64,000 nt of DNA from NCBI GenBank assembly GCA_964533495.1, contig CAZHJU010000001.1:124001-188000 (forward strand), given 5' to 3'. Each line of letters opens with the position of its first letter. Position 1 is the first letter of the stretch. The DNA comes from Ga0077527 sp964533495 (GTDB lineage: Bacteria; Pseudomonadota; Gammaproteobacteria; Burkholderiales; SG8-41). Of the stretch, positions 9,302-16,823 are shown piece by piece. The notes under the pieces are model-generated. The model saw only the letters and a program-made list of their open reading frames with translations. It did no database searches and was not told the DNA's origin. Made by a program: the position numbers and the translations under genes.

Positions 9302-9400
9302 GTGTAAATCTCCTCTAGTTGGGAAAGTCGCTCCGGACTTCCGAATCTCAAAAGCCCCCTGAGCGCAACGCGTCCTGCTAAACATGGACACGGCGCAATT
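9302..9400 (-). promoter_or_regulatory. porin 1 leader, identical to the porin 2 leader
   Basis: The 99 or so bases upstream of the porin 1 ATG are identical to 10921-11019 upstream of porin 2. They contain the AGAGGAGA ribosome-binding site and a region able to pair locally. Beyond about 9400 the two upstream regions diverge abruptly. This marks the untranslated leader and probably the core promoter as a constrained or recently copied block. I cannot fix the -35/-10 hexamers with confidence. Confidence 0.6.
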
Positions 9401-9465
9401 ATGTTTGACCGTGGCGGGCAAACCCAAGCAAAAGCCCGGGAAATTGACTTTTTAAAGAGACGATT

Positions 9466-9481
9466 GTTGCGCATTTGCAAC
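9466..9481. promoter_or_regulatory. palindromic candidate operator upstream of porin 1
   Basis: GTTGCGCATTTGCAAC has arms GTTGC/GCAAC with a 6-bp spacer; outward bases extend the pairing to attGTTGC/GCAACaat. Its centre is 172.5 bp upstream of the porin 1 start codon. The equivalent site upstream of porin 2 is at exactly the same distance and its arms differ by compensating changes. This looks like a binding site for a dimeric regulator; the regulator is unknown. Confidence 0.6.
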
Positions 9482-9510
9482 AATTTATAGAGGGAGCTCT
9501 TAGGTAGAAA

Positions 9511-9523
9511 AATCAATTACTTG
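9511..9523 (+). promoter_or_regulatory. candidate IHF site in the porin 1 upstream region
   Basis: AATCAATTACTTG matches the IHF consensus WATCAA-N4-TTR exactly, and an A-rich stretch (GAAAA) lies just before it. It is about 30 bp upstream of the palindrome and about 210 bp upstream of the porin start, a usual position for an architectural site. Short consensus matches do occur by chance. Confidence 0.4.
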
Positions 9524-9571
9524 GAGCACGATCCTCGCAAGATTTACACAATTGTCTGTCGCATCGGCATT

Positions 9572-9596
9572 AAATATCAATAAAAACAATAACTTA
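9572..9596 (+). repeat. A-rich IHF-like dispersed element, copy 1
   Basis: The head AAATATCAATAAAAACAA is followed by the free bases TAAC and then TTA. It is one of six related 25-base elements in the window. It lies in the 494-bp gap between porin 2 and porin 1, which otherwise holds the porin 1 promoter region and the porin 2 terminator. One base (AAACAA instead of WATCAA) departs from the IHF consensus. Confidence 0.7.
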
Positions 9597-9732
9597 TACC
9601 AATCTACATCATGCCAGGCAAAGATGGTCCAAGCAGGTGTTTCGAAATCGAAGCTACTGACCGGCTTCTGCCCTGCGCAGGCAGCGCTTGCCCGCTGGCC
9701 AGGTGGTGGGGCACCCCCGGGATGCGAACATA

Positions 9733-9761
9733 AAAAAACGGGCGCCGAAGCGCCCGTTTTG
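9733..9761 (-). terminator. intrinsic terminator after porin 2
   Basis: The stem ACGGGCGC (9738-9745), loop CGAA and GCGCCCGT (9750-9757) is followed, on the minus strand, by a run of T from the A7 tract at 9732-9738. It matches the hairpin after porin 1 base for base apart from the flanks, so the terminator belongs to the duplicated unit. Confidence 0.85.
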
Positions 9762-9795
9762 AGTTTCCGCTTGCGCGGAAGGTAATGCGTGATGC

Positions 9796-10920
9796 TTAGA
9801 AGCGGTGGCCGAGGTTGAACACCACGCCCTTGTTCGTCGCGCCGGCGCTCACAACACCCAAACCGTTGAGGTTGTAACCCGCATTGCGGTCGTTCTTCAG
9901 GTGAACGTAACCCACGCTGGTGAAGGTCCGCTTCGACAGGTCATGCACGTACTTGACCTGCCACAGCTTCGCGCCGGTATCACCGCCAACCGCCGGACGC
10001 AGCGCGTTCAGCACCGCGCCGGGCGTGCCCTTCGCGTCGCCGGCCTGGGTATAGCCGAAGTGCACGTTATGCGGCCCCGCAACTTTCCACTCGGCGCCGA
10101 GGTGCCAGCTGCTGACCTTGTAGTCGGAGGCAGGAGTGGGATCCGCATCGATCTTGGCGTACGCGCCGCCCAGCTTCACGCTGCCCAGCTGGTAGGACGC
10201 ATTGATGTGCCAAGAATCCGCATCCCCGCCGGTGGCAAAGGTCTTGTCGTTGTTGGAATAGCCGACACCGAGGGCCACCGGACCTTGACGATACACACCG
10301 GCAAGCGACACGTTGCGCTGCTTGGCCGTCGGCGCAGCCGACGGAAGAACCGTGGAGGTCTGGGTCGAGCTCACGGAAACCATGGCCTGGAAGCCGCCAA
10401 AGTTCGGGCTGTCGTAGTTGATCGAATTCTGCTGGCGGCGGGCAAATGCGTTCGGGGTGGCACCGATTGCGAGGGTGCCCGGGCCGCCGTGCATCAGGTG
10501 GGTGGTACCGAAAGCACCCGTGTCGCGGGCGCCGGTGTTGCCGACGCGCGAGCGCTTGTACGGGTTGTCCCACAGGCCGATGAAGAAGTTACCGAAGCTG
10601 CCCTTCAGGCCCACCGCGCTGTTGCGCGAGCAGAAACCGTTCTGGCTCTGGCCGCGGATGTCCGCCGTGGACGTGCACTGGAACCAAGCCGACAGGCCAC
10701 CGCCCAGTTTCTCTTCACCACGGAAACCGATCTCCGAGCCCGGGGACTGCAGGACATCGGGATTGGCGGGATCCACGCCGGCGACGCTCGAGCCTTGGTT
10801 GACGAAGCCGTATTCGATGTACATGTTGCCGAACACCTGCACGGTGCTGCTTTGCGCCAGCGCAGCGGCCGGGGCGGCGAGCGCGCCAGCAACTGCCACG
10901 GCAATCAGTTTCTTCTGCAT
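9796..10920 (-). CDS. outer-membrane general porin, copy 2
   Basis: The 374-residue product is a close paralogue of the porin at 8159-9301. The signal peptide MQKKLIAVAVAGALAAPAAALAQ is the same, as is the central block containing FIGLWDNPYKRSRVGNTG and FARRQQNSINYDSPNFGGF, and it ends GVVFNLGHRF. Differences sit mainly in surface-loop stretches (for example around residues 45-55 and after residue 200), as expected if the copies have been selected for different loops. A run of 219 bases (10372-10590) is identical to 8750-8968 in copy 1, including third codon positions. The ribosome-binding site AGAGGAGA and leader are also identical. Start and function follow copy 1. Confidence 0.95.
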   Translation of the reverse strand: MQKKLIAVAVAGALAAPAAALAQSSTVQVFGNMYIEYGFVNQGSSVAGVDPANPDVLQSPGSEIGFRGEEKLGGGLSAWFQCTSTADIRGQSQNGFCSRNSAVGLKGSFGNFFIGLWDNPYKRSRVGNTGARDTGAFGTTHLMHGGPGTLAIGATPNAFARRQQNSINYDSPNFGGFQAMVSVSSTQTSTVLPSAAPTAKQRNVSLAGVYRQGPVALGVGYSNNDKTFATGGDADSWHINASYQLGSVKLGGAYAKIDADPTPASDYKVSSWHLGAEWKVAGPHNVHFGYTQAGDAKGTPGAVLNALRPAVGGDTGAKLWQVKYVHDLSKRTFTSVGYVHLKNDRNAGYNLNGLGVVSAGATNKGVVFNLGHRF

Positions 10921-11084
10921 GTGTAAATCTCCTCTAGTTGGGAAAGTCGCTCCGGACTTCCGAATCTCAAAAGCCCCCTGAGCGCAACGCGTCCTGCTAA
11001 ACATGGACACGGCGCAATTGTGGTGGAAGGCCTTGGGCGGCAAAAGAAAAAGTCACAAAAAATGAGCCTCTCGACCACCTGTAC

Positions 11085-11100
11085 GTTGTGTATTTACAAC
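11085..11100. promoter_or_regulatory. palindromic candidate operator upstream of porin 2
   Basis: GTTGTGTATTTACAAC has arms GTTGT/ACAAC. It is centred 172.5 bp upstream of the porin 2 start, identical spacing to the porin 1 site. Compared with that site, C-to-T in the left arm is matched by G-to-A in the right arm, so dyad symmetry is kept inside otherwise diverged sequence. Confidence 0.6.
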
Positions 11101-11172
11101 ATGTCGTAAAAATGTAAATTATTATTGTAAATCAGTAAATTAACTGTGACATATACAGATGGAAATCAACCT

Positions 11173-11216
11173 TTGACTGGACATTTGTCGCAAATACGAG
11201 ACAAATGTCCAGTCAA
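11173..11216. repeat. 17-bp perfect inverted repeat upstream of porin 2
   Basis: TTGACTGGACATTTGTC (11173-11189) and GACAAATGTCCAGTCAA (11200-11216) are perfect reverse complements around a 10-base spacer. There is no T-run on either side, so it does not look like an intrinsic terminator. The gap from 10921 to 11319 holds this, the porin 2 leader and palindrome, a TGTAAATCAG direct repeat (11126-11135 and 11228-11237) and the second A-rich element, but no gene of credible size. The repeat could be an operator, an RNA hairpin or the remains of a small mobile element. Confidence 0.7.
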
Positions 11217-11288
11217 CCAAATTTACCTGTAAATCAGCGACTTGGCGGCTGATTTTCATGTGATACGCTACAATCGAGATCGATACTA

Positions 11289-11313
11289 AAACATCAATAA
11301 AAACAATGGCTTA
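11289..11313 (+). repeat. A-rich IHF-like dispersed element, copy 2
   Basis: AAACATCAATAAAAACAA is followed by the free bases TGGC and TTA. It ends 6 bases before the ATG of the TPR gene at 11320, so it replaces the place where a ribosome-binding site would be. A five-codon reading frame (MAYIL, 11306-11323) starts inside the element and ends in an ATGA overlap with the gene. Confidence 0.7.
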
Positions 11314-11319
11314 TATTTT

Positions 11320-13302
11320 ATGACCTGGCGCGATCAATTGCTGGGCGCCGCGGAAACGGCACTGCAGCGCGGTGAATGGGCAGCAGCGGTGGATCACTGT
11401 CGCAGCGCGCTGGCGCTGGCGCCCGGCAGCGATGGCGCGGCGCAGGCCATGCTGGGCATCGGCCTGCTGCAACTGGGGCAACAGGATGCCGCCATCGCCG
11501 CGCTCGAACAGGCGGCGGGCATGAACAAGCGCAATCCGCACTGGCTCGGCCATCTCGCGCAGGCATACGCCGCAGCCGGCCGTCTCGACGATGCCCACAA
11601 GGCCTATCAGCGCGCGAGCCGCCTTGCGCCGCAGTACTGGCCCTACACGCAGAACGCCGCGCTGCTGCTGATCCGGCAGGGCAAGGCCGCGGAAGCGGAG
11701 AACGTGCTGCGCGCATTGGCGCGACGCCATCCGGATGAAGCCGACATCCAGCTGAATCTCGGCAACGTGCTGCTCGAACTGGGACGTCCCGCCGATGCCG
11801 AGACCGTGCTGCGCGCAGCCCTGCGCCTCGCGCCGGACGACGCGCAGATCCTGCAAAGCCTCGGCAGCGCGCAGCATCGCCAGTCCCGCCTCGAAGAGGC
11901 CTGCGCCAGCTATCGCGCCTGCATCCGCGCGGAACCGCAGGCACCGGCGCCGCGCCTGAACCTGGTGTCGGCGCTGATCGATGCCGGACGCTGCACGGAG
12001 GCCGAAGCCGAATGCCTCGTCCTGATCGGATTCGCGCCGACGCTGCCGGAGGCCCATCGTTTTCTCGGCGCCGCGCGCGGCTTCCGCGGCGATACGGCGG
12101 GCGCGCTGCGCGCGTTCAGCCGCGCGGCGGAACTCGCACCGGACAGCGCCAGCGACATCCGGAACCACGGCGGCGCGCTCGCGGAATGCGGCCTACTGCA
12201 GGCCAGCCTGCGCCAGTTGGCCCGCGCCGAGCAACTCGCGCCGGACGATATCGCGCTGCGCCAGTTGCGCAGCGCCATCGATCTCGCCCAGGGCCGTCTC
12301 GGCGACGGCTGGCAACACTATCGCGCGCGCCAGGCTTTCATTGGCGTTCATGCCGCGCGGCCGGAACTGCAACTGCAGCAGACGCTGCCGGAAGATCTCC
12401 GTGGATGCCGCATCACGCTGTGGCCCGAGCAGGGTATCGGCGATGAACTGTTTTTTCTGCGCCATGCTGGCCAGTTGCGCCGCCGTGGCGCCCACGTCGC
12501 CGTTCGCGCGTCAGCCAAGATCGCCGAGTTCGTGGCGCGCTCCGGCATTGCCGATGACGTCGTCATCCACGACGAAGGAAAGCCTGCGACAGAAGGGCTG
12601 CAGATGCTTTGCGGCGACCTGCCCGGCGCATTGTCCTCGACTGACGCCTGTCCCTGCCCGGACCTGCCGGCCGCGCAGTCGGATGCGCTGCGCGATTACG
12701 CGGCCGGGATACGGGTCTACTGGCCGCGCCCGGCGCCGCCGCTGCGCATCCCGCCGCTGGACGATGCGCTGGCGCGCGCGCGCAAAATCCTGCAGGACGC
12801 CGGACCCGGGCCGCATCTCGGCGTCACCTGGCGCGCGGGCATCGCCGCGCGGGAACAGCGCGGCGCGCACTGGGTGCTGGAAAAATCCGTGCCGCTCACG
12901 GAATTCGGCGCGGCGTTGCACGGAGCGCCCGGCACGCTGCTGTCGCTGCAACGTCATCCCCTGCCGGAGGAAACCGCCGCCCTGGCCGCGGCGGCGGGAC
13001 GCAAGGTCGTCGACCTGAGCGCGCTGAACGAGGATCTGGAAACCCTGCTCGCCCTGCTGGCGCTGATCGACGACTATGCCGGCGTCAGCAACACCAACAT
13101 GCACCTGCGCGCCGCCTGCGGCCGGCCGGCACGGGTGCTGGTGCCGAATCCCGCCGAGTGGCGTTGGATGCACGGCGGCGCAGAGTCGCCCTGGTTCCCG
13201 GGTTTCCGCGTCTACCGGCAGACCCTGGATGGCCGCTGGGGTCCGTCGCTGGCGCAACTGGCCGCCGATCTGGCTGCGCCGCAGTGCGCGCCGGAACCAT
13301 GA
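11320..13302 (+). CDS. TPR-repeat protein with C-terminal glycosyltransferase (GT9-like) domain
   Basis: The product is 660 residues. The first about 320 are TPRs, starting MTWRDQLLGAAETALQRGEW. The C-terminal half has WPEQGIGDELFFLRHAGQL near residue 367, then LGVTWRAGIAAREQRGAHW and YAGVSNTNMHLRAACGRP, the same scheme as the protein at 2069-3997. No ribosome-binding site is visible; an A-rich repeat lies directly upstream and a five-codon reading frame overlaps the start as ATGA. It is probably a sugar transferase acting on a protein or glycan acceptor; donor and acceptor are unknown. It is convergent with the 2-oxoglutarate oxygenase gene. Confidence 0.83.
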   Translation: MTWRDQLLGAAETALQRGEWAAAVDHCRSALALAPGSDGAAQAMLGIGLLQLGQQDAAIAALEQAAGMNKRNPHWLGHLAQAYAAAGRLDDAHKAYQRASRLAPQYWPYTQNAALLLIRQGKAAEAENVLRALARRHPDEADIQLNLGNVLLELGRPADAETVLRAALRLAPDDAQILQSLGSAQHRQSRLEEACASYRACIRAEPQAPAPRLNLVSALIDAGRCTEAEAECLVLIGFAPTLPEAHRFLGAARGFRGDTAGALRAFSRAAELAPDSASDIRNHGGALAECGLLQASLRQLARAEQLAPDDIALRQLRSAIDLAQGRLGDGWQHYRARQAFIGVHAARPELQLQQTLPEDLRGCRITLWPEQGIGDELFFLRHAGQLRRRGAHVAVRASAKIAEFVARSGIADDVVIHDEGKPATEGLQMLCGDLPGALSSTDACPCPDLPAAQSDALRDYAAGIRVYWPRPAPPLRIPPLDDALARARKILQDAGPGPHLGVTWRAGIAAREQRGAHWVLEKSVPLTEFGAALHGAPGTLLSLQRHPLPEETAALAAAAGRKVVDLSALNEDLETLLALLALIDDYAGVSNTNMHLRAACGRPARVLVPNPAEWRWMHGGAESPWFPGFRVYRQTLDGRWGPSLAQLAADLAAPQCAPEP

Positions 13303-13347
13303 GCCGGCGGCAGACGGTCCTCCTCCCCGCCGGGATGATCCGCCGCT

Positions 13348-14325
13348 TCAGCTGAACGTCTGGCGCCGGTCGCGGATCCATTGCGACAGCAGCCATTTCT
13401 CGCCGGCGGCCGGCGGCGAGCCCTCGTGCAGCGTGCGCATGTCGCCCGCCCCGCTGTCATCGACATTGTGAAAAAACAGCGCGTCGCCGGGCGCGCCCCT
13501 GAAGCCGAAGCCGAGTTTCGAAAAGGTCGTCGCGCCGCCCTCGTAGTCGTCGTTCAGGTAGACCAGCGCGGTCTTCGTCCTCTGCCCGTGGATGCGCACA
13601 TGCTCGGCGAAACGCGGCACCGCGACGTGGAAATAATCGACATGCGGCTTGTAGCGTTCGCCCGCGCAGTAATGCAGCACCTCGGGAAATTCGAAAGTGT
13701 CGACCGGCGCGTCGAAGATTTTCGCGATGCGCATCCGCACGAGCTGCAGCAGCAACTCCAGATCTACGGGTGAAAACGACGCGCGCCGGTTCGTCCGCAT
13801 CGGGTCGGTGCGCATGCTGCCCGAAGTCAGATCGTAGATTTTGGCCTCGGCCTGGCGATGCGCCGCGAGTTCGATCAGCCGGCTGCAGATCTCGGGCGCG
13901 ACCAGCCCGCGAAACGCCATGACCCGCGGGCTGCGGCTGAGATGTTCGGGCTCGCAGGGACTGTCCAGCCAGCGGCGGGCATCCTCGAGGCTGCCCAGCC
14001 CCCGGGCCCGCATGAATTCAAGTTCGGCGCACGCGGCGGAATCGCCCGCGGCGCAGGCACCTTCGAGCGCGGCGAAGGCGGCGGCAAGCCCGGGACGGGA
14101 GGTGAGGCCCTGCGCCGCCAGCCGCGACAGATAGAGCCGGGCCTGTGCATGCCCGCGTTCGGCGGCCAGTTCGATCACCGCGGCGCCATTGACCGGCGAG
14201 CGGGGCGCATCGCGCCCGACGACCACGCGCAGCCCGAGGTCCAGCAGCGCGGCGGCATCCTGCCCGTGCCGTTCGAGCACCATGGACAGGAATGCGCGAT
14301 CAACCGCGGCGTCGGAATCAACCAT
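13348..14325 (-). CDS. 2-oxoglutarate/Fe(II)-dependent oxygenase (prolyl 4-hydroxylase-like) with N-terminal Sel1-type repeats
   Basis: The product is 325 residues. Residues 1-130 are helical Sel1/TPR-like repeats (GHAQARLYLSRLAAQGL type). Residues 190-320 form a P4Hc-type double-stranded beta helix. The iron ligands are His and Asp in KPHVDYFH and a distal His in MRTLHEGSPP, and the 2-oxoglutarate-binding Lys is in GEKWLLSQWIRDR. Such enzymes hydroxylate Pro or other residues of proteins. It lies convergent to the TPR/GT gene and upstream of a glycosyltransferase-like gene on the other strand, in the same apparent modification locus. Confidence 0.88.
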   Translation of the reverse strand: MVDSDAAVDRAFLSMVLERHGQDAAALLDLGLRVVVGRDAPRSPVNGAAVIELAAERGHAQARLYLSRLAAQGLTSRPGLAAAFAALEGACAAGDSAACAELEFMRARGLGSLEDARRWLDSPCEPEHLSRSPRVMAFRGLVAPEICSRLIELAAHRQAEAKIYDLTSGSMRTDPMRTNRRASFSPVDLELLLQLVRMRIAKIFDAPVDTFEFPEVLHYCAGERYKPHVDYFHVAVPRFAEHVRIHGQRTKTALVYLNDDYEGGATTFSKLGFGFRGAPGDALFFHNVDDSGAGDMRTLHEGSPPAAGEKWLLSQWIRDRRQTFS

Positions 14326-14487
14326 GCGCGCCTTGCCCCTTCATCCCTTGAGTGCCCCGATATGTGCCCAGGAAAACCGGAATATACCCTCTAGCGGCCG
14401 ATCCCGGCCATGCGGCAGTCGCCGGCAGCCATGCTAAGCTTGAACCGCCTCGCATCGTTCGCAGGATTTCCCGGAAACAACGCCTTC

Positions 14488-15174
14488 ATGATCAACGTCT
14501 GCATCGGATACGACGGCCGCGAAACAGTGGCCTTCAACGTGCTCGCCTACAGCATCCACCGCCGGTCCTCGCAACCGGTGACCATCGCGCCGCTGATGCT
14601 GTCGCAGCTCGGCGGCACATTCCGGCGCGAACGGCATCCGCTGCAGTCCACGGACTTTTCCTTCTCCCGCTTCCTGACACCCTGGCTGGCGGATTACGCC
14701 GGATGGTCGATCTTCATGGACTGCGACATGCTGGTGCTCGACGACATCGCGAAACTGTGGGCGCTGCGCGACGACCGTTACGCGGTGATGGTGGTCAAAC
14801 ACCACCATGTGCCGAAGGAAGACCGCAAGTTCCTCAACGAACCGCAGAGCAAGTACGAAAAGAAGAACTGGTCGAGCGTGATGCTGTTCAACAATACGCG
14901 CTGCCGCGCGCTGTCGCCGGAATACGTGAATGGCGCATCCGGCCTCGAGCTGCACCAGTTCAAGTGGCTCGGTGACGATGCGCTGATCGGCGAACTGCCT
15001 TCACGATGGAATCATCTCGTCGGCTACGATTCGGGGCGCGACGATGCGGCGCTGGTGCATTACACGCTGGGCGGCCCGTATTTTTCCGAATATGCGGACT
15101 GCGAATACGCCGCGGAGTGGTTCGCCGAACGCGACGCGATGCTGCATGCGGGAGTGGCGCCGTTGGAGCGGTAA
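14488..15174 (+). CDS. small glycosyltransferase-like protein with DxD motif
   Basis: The 228-residue product begins MINVCIGYDGRETVAFNVL, like GT8-type and related hexosyltransferases. The Mn2+/nucleotide-sugar motif DCD is at residues 78-80 in SIFMDCDMLVLDDI, and a C-terminal HYTLGGPYF resembles the His-rich metal site of GT8 folds. The ATG at 14488 is preferred because the fold starts there; an upstream start at 14410 adds an unrelated tail. It is a single gene between the oxygenase and a catabolic gene. It probably transfers a hexose in the cytoplasm; the substrate is unknown. Confidence 0.75.
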   Translation: MINVCIGYDGRETVAFNVLAYSIHRRSSQPVTIAPLMLSQLGGTFRRERHPLQSTDFSFSRFLTPWLADYAGWSIFMDCDMLVLDDIAKLWALRDDRYAVMVVKHHHVPKEDRKFLNEPQSKYEKKNWSSVMLFNNTRCRALSPEYVNGASGLELHQFKWLGDDALIGELPSRWNHLVGYDSGRDDAALVHYTLGGPYFSEYADCEYAAEWFAERDAMLHAGVAPLER

Positions 15175-15346
15175 GCGGGCCCGCGATTTTGCCGCCGGCT
15201 GTTCACTGTTTGCTGCCCGCCATTCTCAAATCCCAGCGCCTTCAACTGCTTTTCGGGATAACGCGTGCCGGCCGTGATGCCGGGCGGAAACGCCGCCGCC
15301 GCACGCGGCAAGACCGAGATTGCCGAACTTGGTGGCACGATGCTGC
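15175..15346. other. intergenic stretch with no supported gene
   Basis: Between the glycosyltransferase and the terminator of the FAH-family gene I see only short reading frames without a recognisable start or domain. A minus-strand frame here gives GTRYPEKQLKALGFENGG, which has protein-like character, but its frame runs into the glycosyltransferase gene. It may be a decayed small gene. Confidence 0.4.
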
Positions 15347-15373
15347 AAAACCGGCGCGCATTGCGCGCGCCGG
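15347..15373 (-). terminator. intrinsic terminator of the fumarylpyruvate hydrolase-like gene
   Basis: On the minus strand a 9-bp stem CCGGCGCGC / GCGCGCCGG (15351-15359 with 15365-15373, 5-base loop) is followed by TTTTGC. It starts 25 bp after the stop codon of the upstream minus-strand gene. Confidence 0.75.
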
Positions 15374-15397
15374 CTCCTGCCGCCTTATTTCGCCGCC

Positions 15398-16087
15398 TTA
15401 CTTCGCGTAGGTGACCGTCAGATCGCCGACGCCGTCGACATGGCCTTCCAGCCTGTCGCCGGGCTTGATCGGACCGACGCCGGCCGGCGTGCCCGACATG
15501 ATGACGTCGCCGGGACGCAGCGTGACCAGTTTCGACAGGTAGGCAATGGTTTCCGGCACGTTCCAGATCAGCTCCGACAGATCACCCTTCTGCTTCAGTT
15601 CGCCGTTGACCTTGAGCCAGATCGCGCCCTTCGCCGGATGGCCGACCATCGCCACCGTCTTCAGCGCGGTGCAGGGCGCGGAATTGTCGAAGGCCTTGCC
15701 CATTTCCCAGGGACGGCCCATTTTCTTGGCTTCGCCCTGCAGGTCGCGGCGGGTCATGTCGAGGCCGACGCCGTAGCCGAACACGTGGTCGAGCGCCTTC
15801 TCCACCGGGATGTTGGCGCCGCCCTTGCCGATGGCGACGATCATCTCGATCTCGTGGTGCACGTCCTTGGTCATCTGCGGATAGGGAATCGTCGCGCCGT
15901 TGGGCACGATGGCATCGGCCGGCTTCATGAAGAAGAACGGCGGCTCGCGGTCGGGATCGTGGCCCATCTCGCGCGCATGCTCGGCGTAATTGCGGCCGAC
16001 GCAATAGATGCGGCCGACCGGAAAGGCCTTGTTGCTCTCGACAACGGGAAGCGTGACGACGCCGGGGAAATCAATGGCATAACTCAT
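15398..16087 (-). CDS. fumarylacetoacetate hydrolase family protein (fumarylpyruvate hydrolase-like)
   Basis: The 229-residue length and the sequence fit the short FAH family typified by fumarylpyruvate hydrolase of the gentisate pathway. Seen are the substrate-loop motif GRIYCVGRNYAEHAREMG, the metal-binding acidic residues in VHHEIEMIVAIG and GYGVGLDMTRRDLQ, and the terminal MSGTPAGVGPIKPGD. The start at 16087 (MSYAIDFPGV) has AAGGAAAA upstream; longer starts add low-complexity sequence. The metal-dependent hydrolysis cleaves a C-C bond in a beta-diketo acid. No other gentisate gene is adjacent, so the physiological substrate is uncertain. Confidence 0.88.
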   Translation of the reverse strand: MSYAIDFPGVVTLPVVESNKAFPVGRIYCVGRNYAEHAREMGHDPDREPPFFFMKPADAIVPNGATIPYPQMTKDVHHEIEMIVAIGKGGANIPVEKALDHVFGYGVGLDMTRRDLQGEAKKMGRPWEMGKAFDNSAPCTALKTVAMVGHPAKGAIWLKVNGELKQKGDLSELIWNVPETIAYLSKLVTLRPGDVIMSGTPAGVGPIKPGDRLEGHVDGVGDLTVTYAK

Positions 16088-16116
16088 CTTGTTTTTTCCT
16101 TGTGGGATAACTGCGA

Positions 16117-16719
16117 CTAAGAACGAAGAAGGGAGCCGAGCACGCGTTTCAGCGGGCCGGAAGCCTCGCCGGCATCCGGGACTGCGGCAAGACCGGGCGC
16201 ATGCTGCACGACGATCCAGAAACCCTGGGGCATGCGCTGAAACACGACCAGTTCGAAACGATCCATGAATTTCGGGAGCCACCAGGCCGGCGGTTGCTGG
16301 ATCAGGTGCGCATTGCGGCCGTCGGACAGCAGCTTGACCGCGGGCCCGGTGTGCACGGTGAACACGCCGTGCCCGAGGGTCACCCGCTGCAGGTCATCCA
16401 GCACGTTGTCGATCAGATCCGGTTCGATGTGCTCCAGCACGTCGATGCAGGCCACGAAAGGCGCAGGTTCGGGCGCGGCGGCCCAATCGGGGCGCGCCGG
16501 GTCGTAATGCCGGATCCTCGGCGCGTTCGGCATCAATGTCCGGAGCGTCTCGCCCAGGCGCCCCTTTCCGGCACCGTAATCGAGCAGTTCTTCGGGACGC
16601 ACCTGCTCGAGCACCTGGGCCACGATCGGCGCATATTGCACCGAAGCCACGCCGTAATTCGGATTGCGATGCAGTTCCTCCTGCATCCTGCGGTATTCTT
16701 CGGATATCAGCGTGCCCAT
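16117..16719 (-). CDS. class I SAM-dependent methyltransferase-like protein
   Basis: The 200-residue product has the SAM motif LLDYGAGKGRLGETL near residues 40-55, the acidic second-strand end RHYDPARPDW and the motif VACIDVLEHIEPDLIDNVLDDL near 85-105. A C-terminal part is rich in aromatic residues. The fold is that of class I methyltransferases; nothing shows the acceptor. It lies 29 bases upstream of the FAH-family gene on the same strand, so the two are probably co-transcribed. Confidence 0.7.
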   Translation of the reverse strand: MGTLISEEYRRMQEELHRNPNYGVASVQYAPIVAQVLEQVRPEELLDYGAGKGRLGETLRTLMPNAPRIRHYDPARPDWAAAPEPAPFVACIDVLEHIEPDLIDNVLDDLQRVTLGHGVFTVHTGPAVKLLSDGRNAHLIQQPPAWWLPKFMDRFELVVFQRMPQGFWIVVQHAPGLAAVPDAGEASGPLKRVLGSLLRS

Positions 16720-16823
16720 GGATGTTCTCGATCACTCTGTGCCCGGGCGAACCGGGCGGGGACCCGGAAGTTTAAAGAACCCCGGCGCCTTGTTCAAATC
16801 ACGATGACACCCGCCGGCCGCCC

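Noticed and set aside
13303..13347. Possible terminator between the TPR/GT gene and the oxygenase
   Set aside because: CCGGCGG and CCGCCGG-like arms are present but spaced and without a T-run; not convincing.
15060..15338. Minus-strand frame after the glycosyltransferase
   Set aside because: Part overlaps the glycosyltransferase gene and no family is recognisable; at most a remnant, noted in the intergenic entry.
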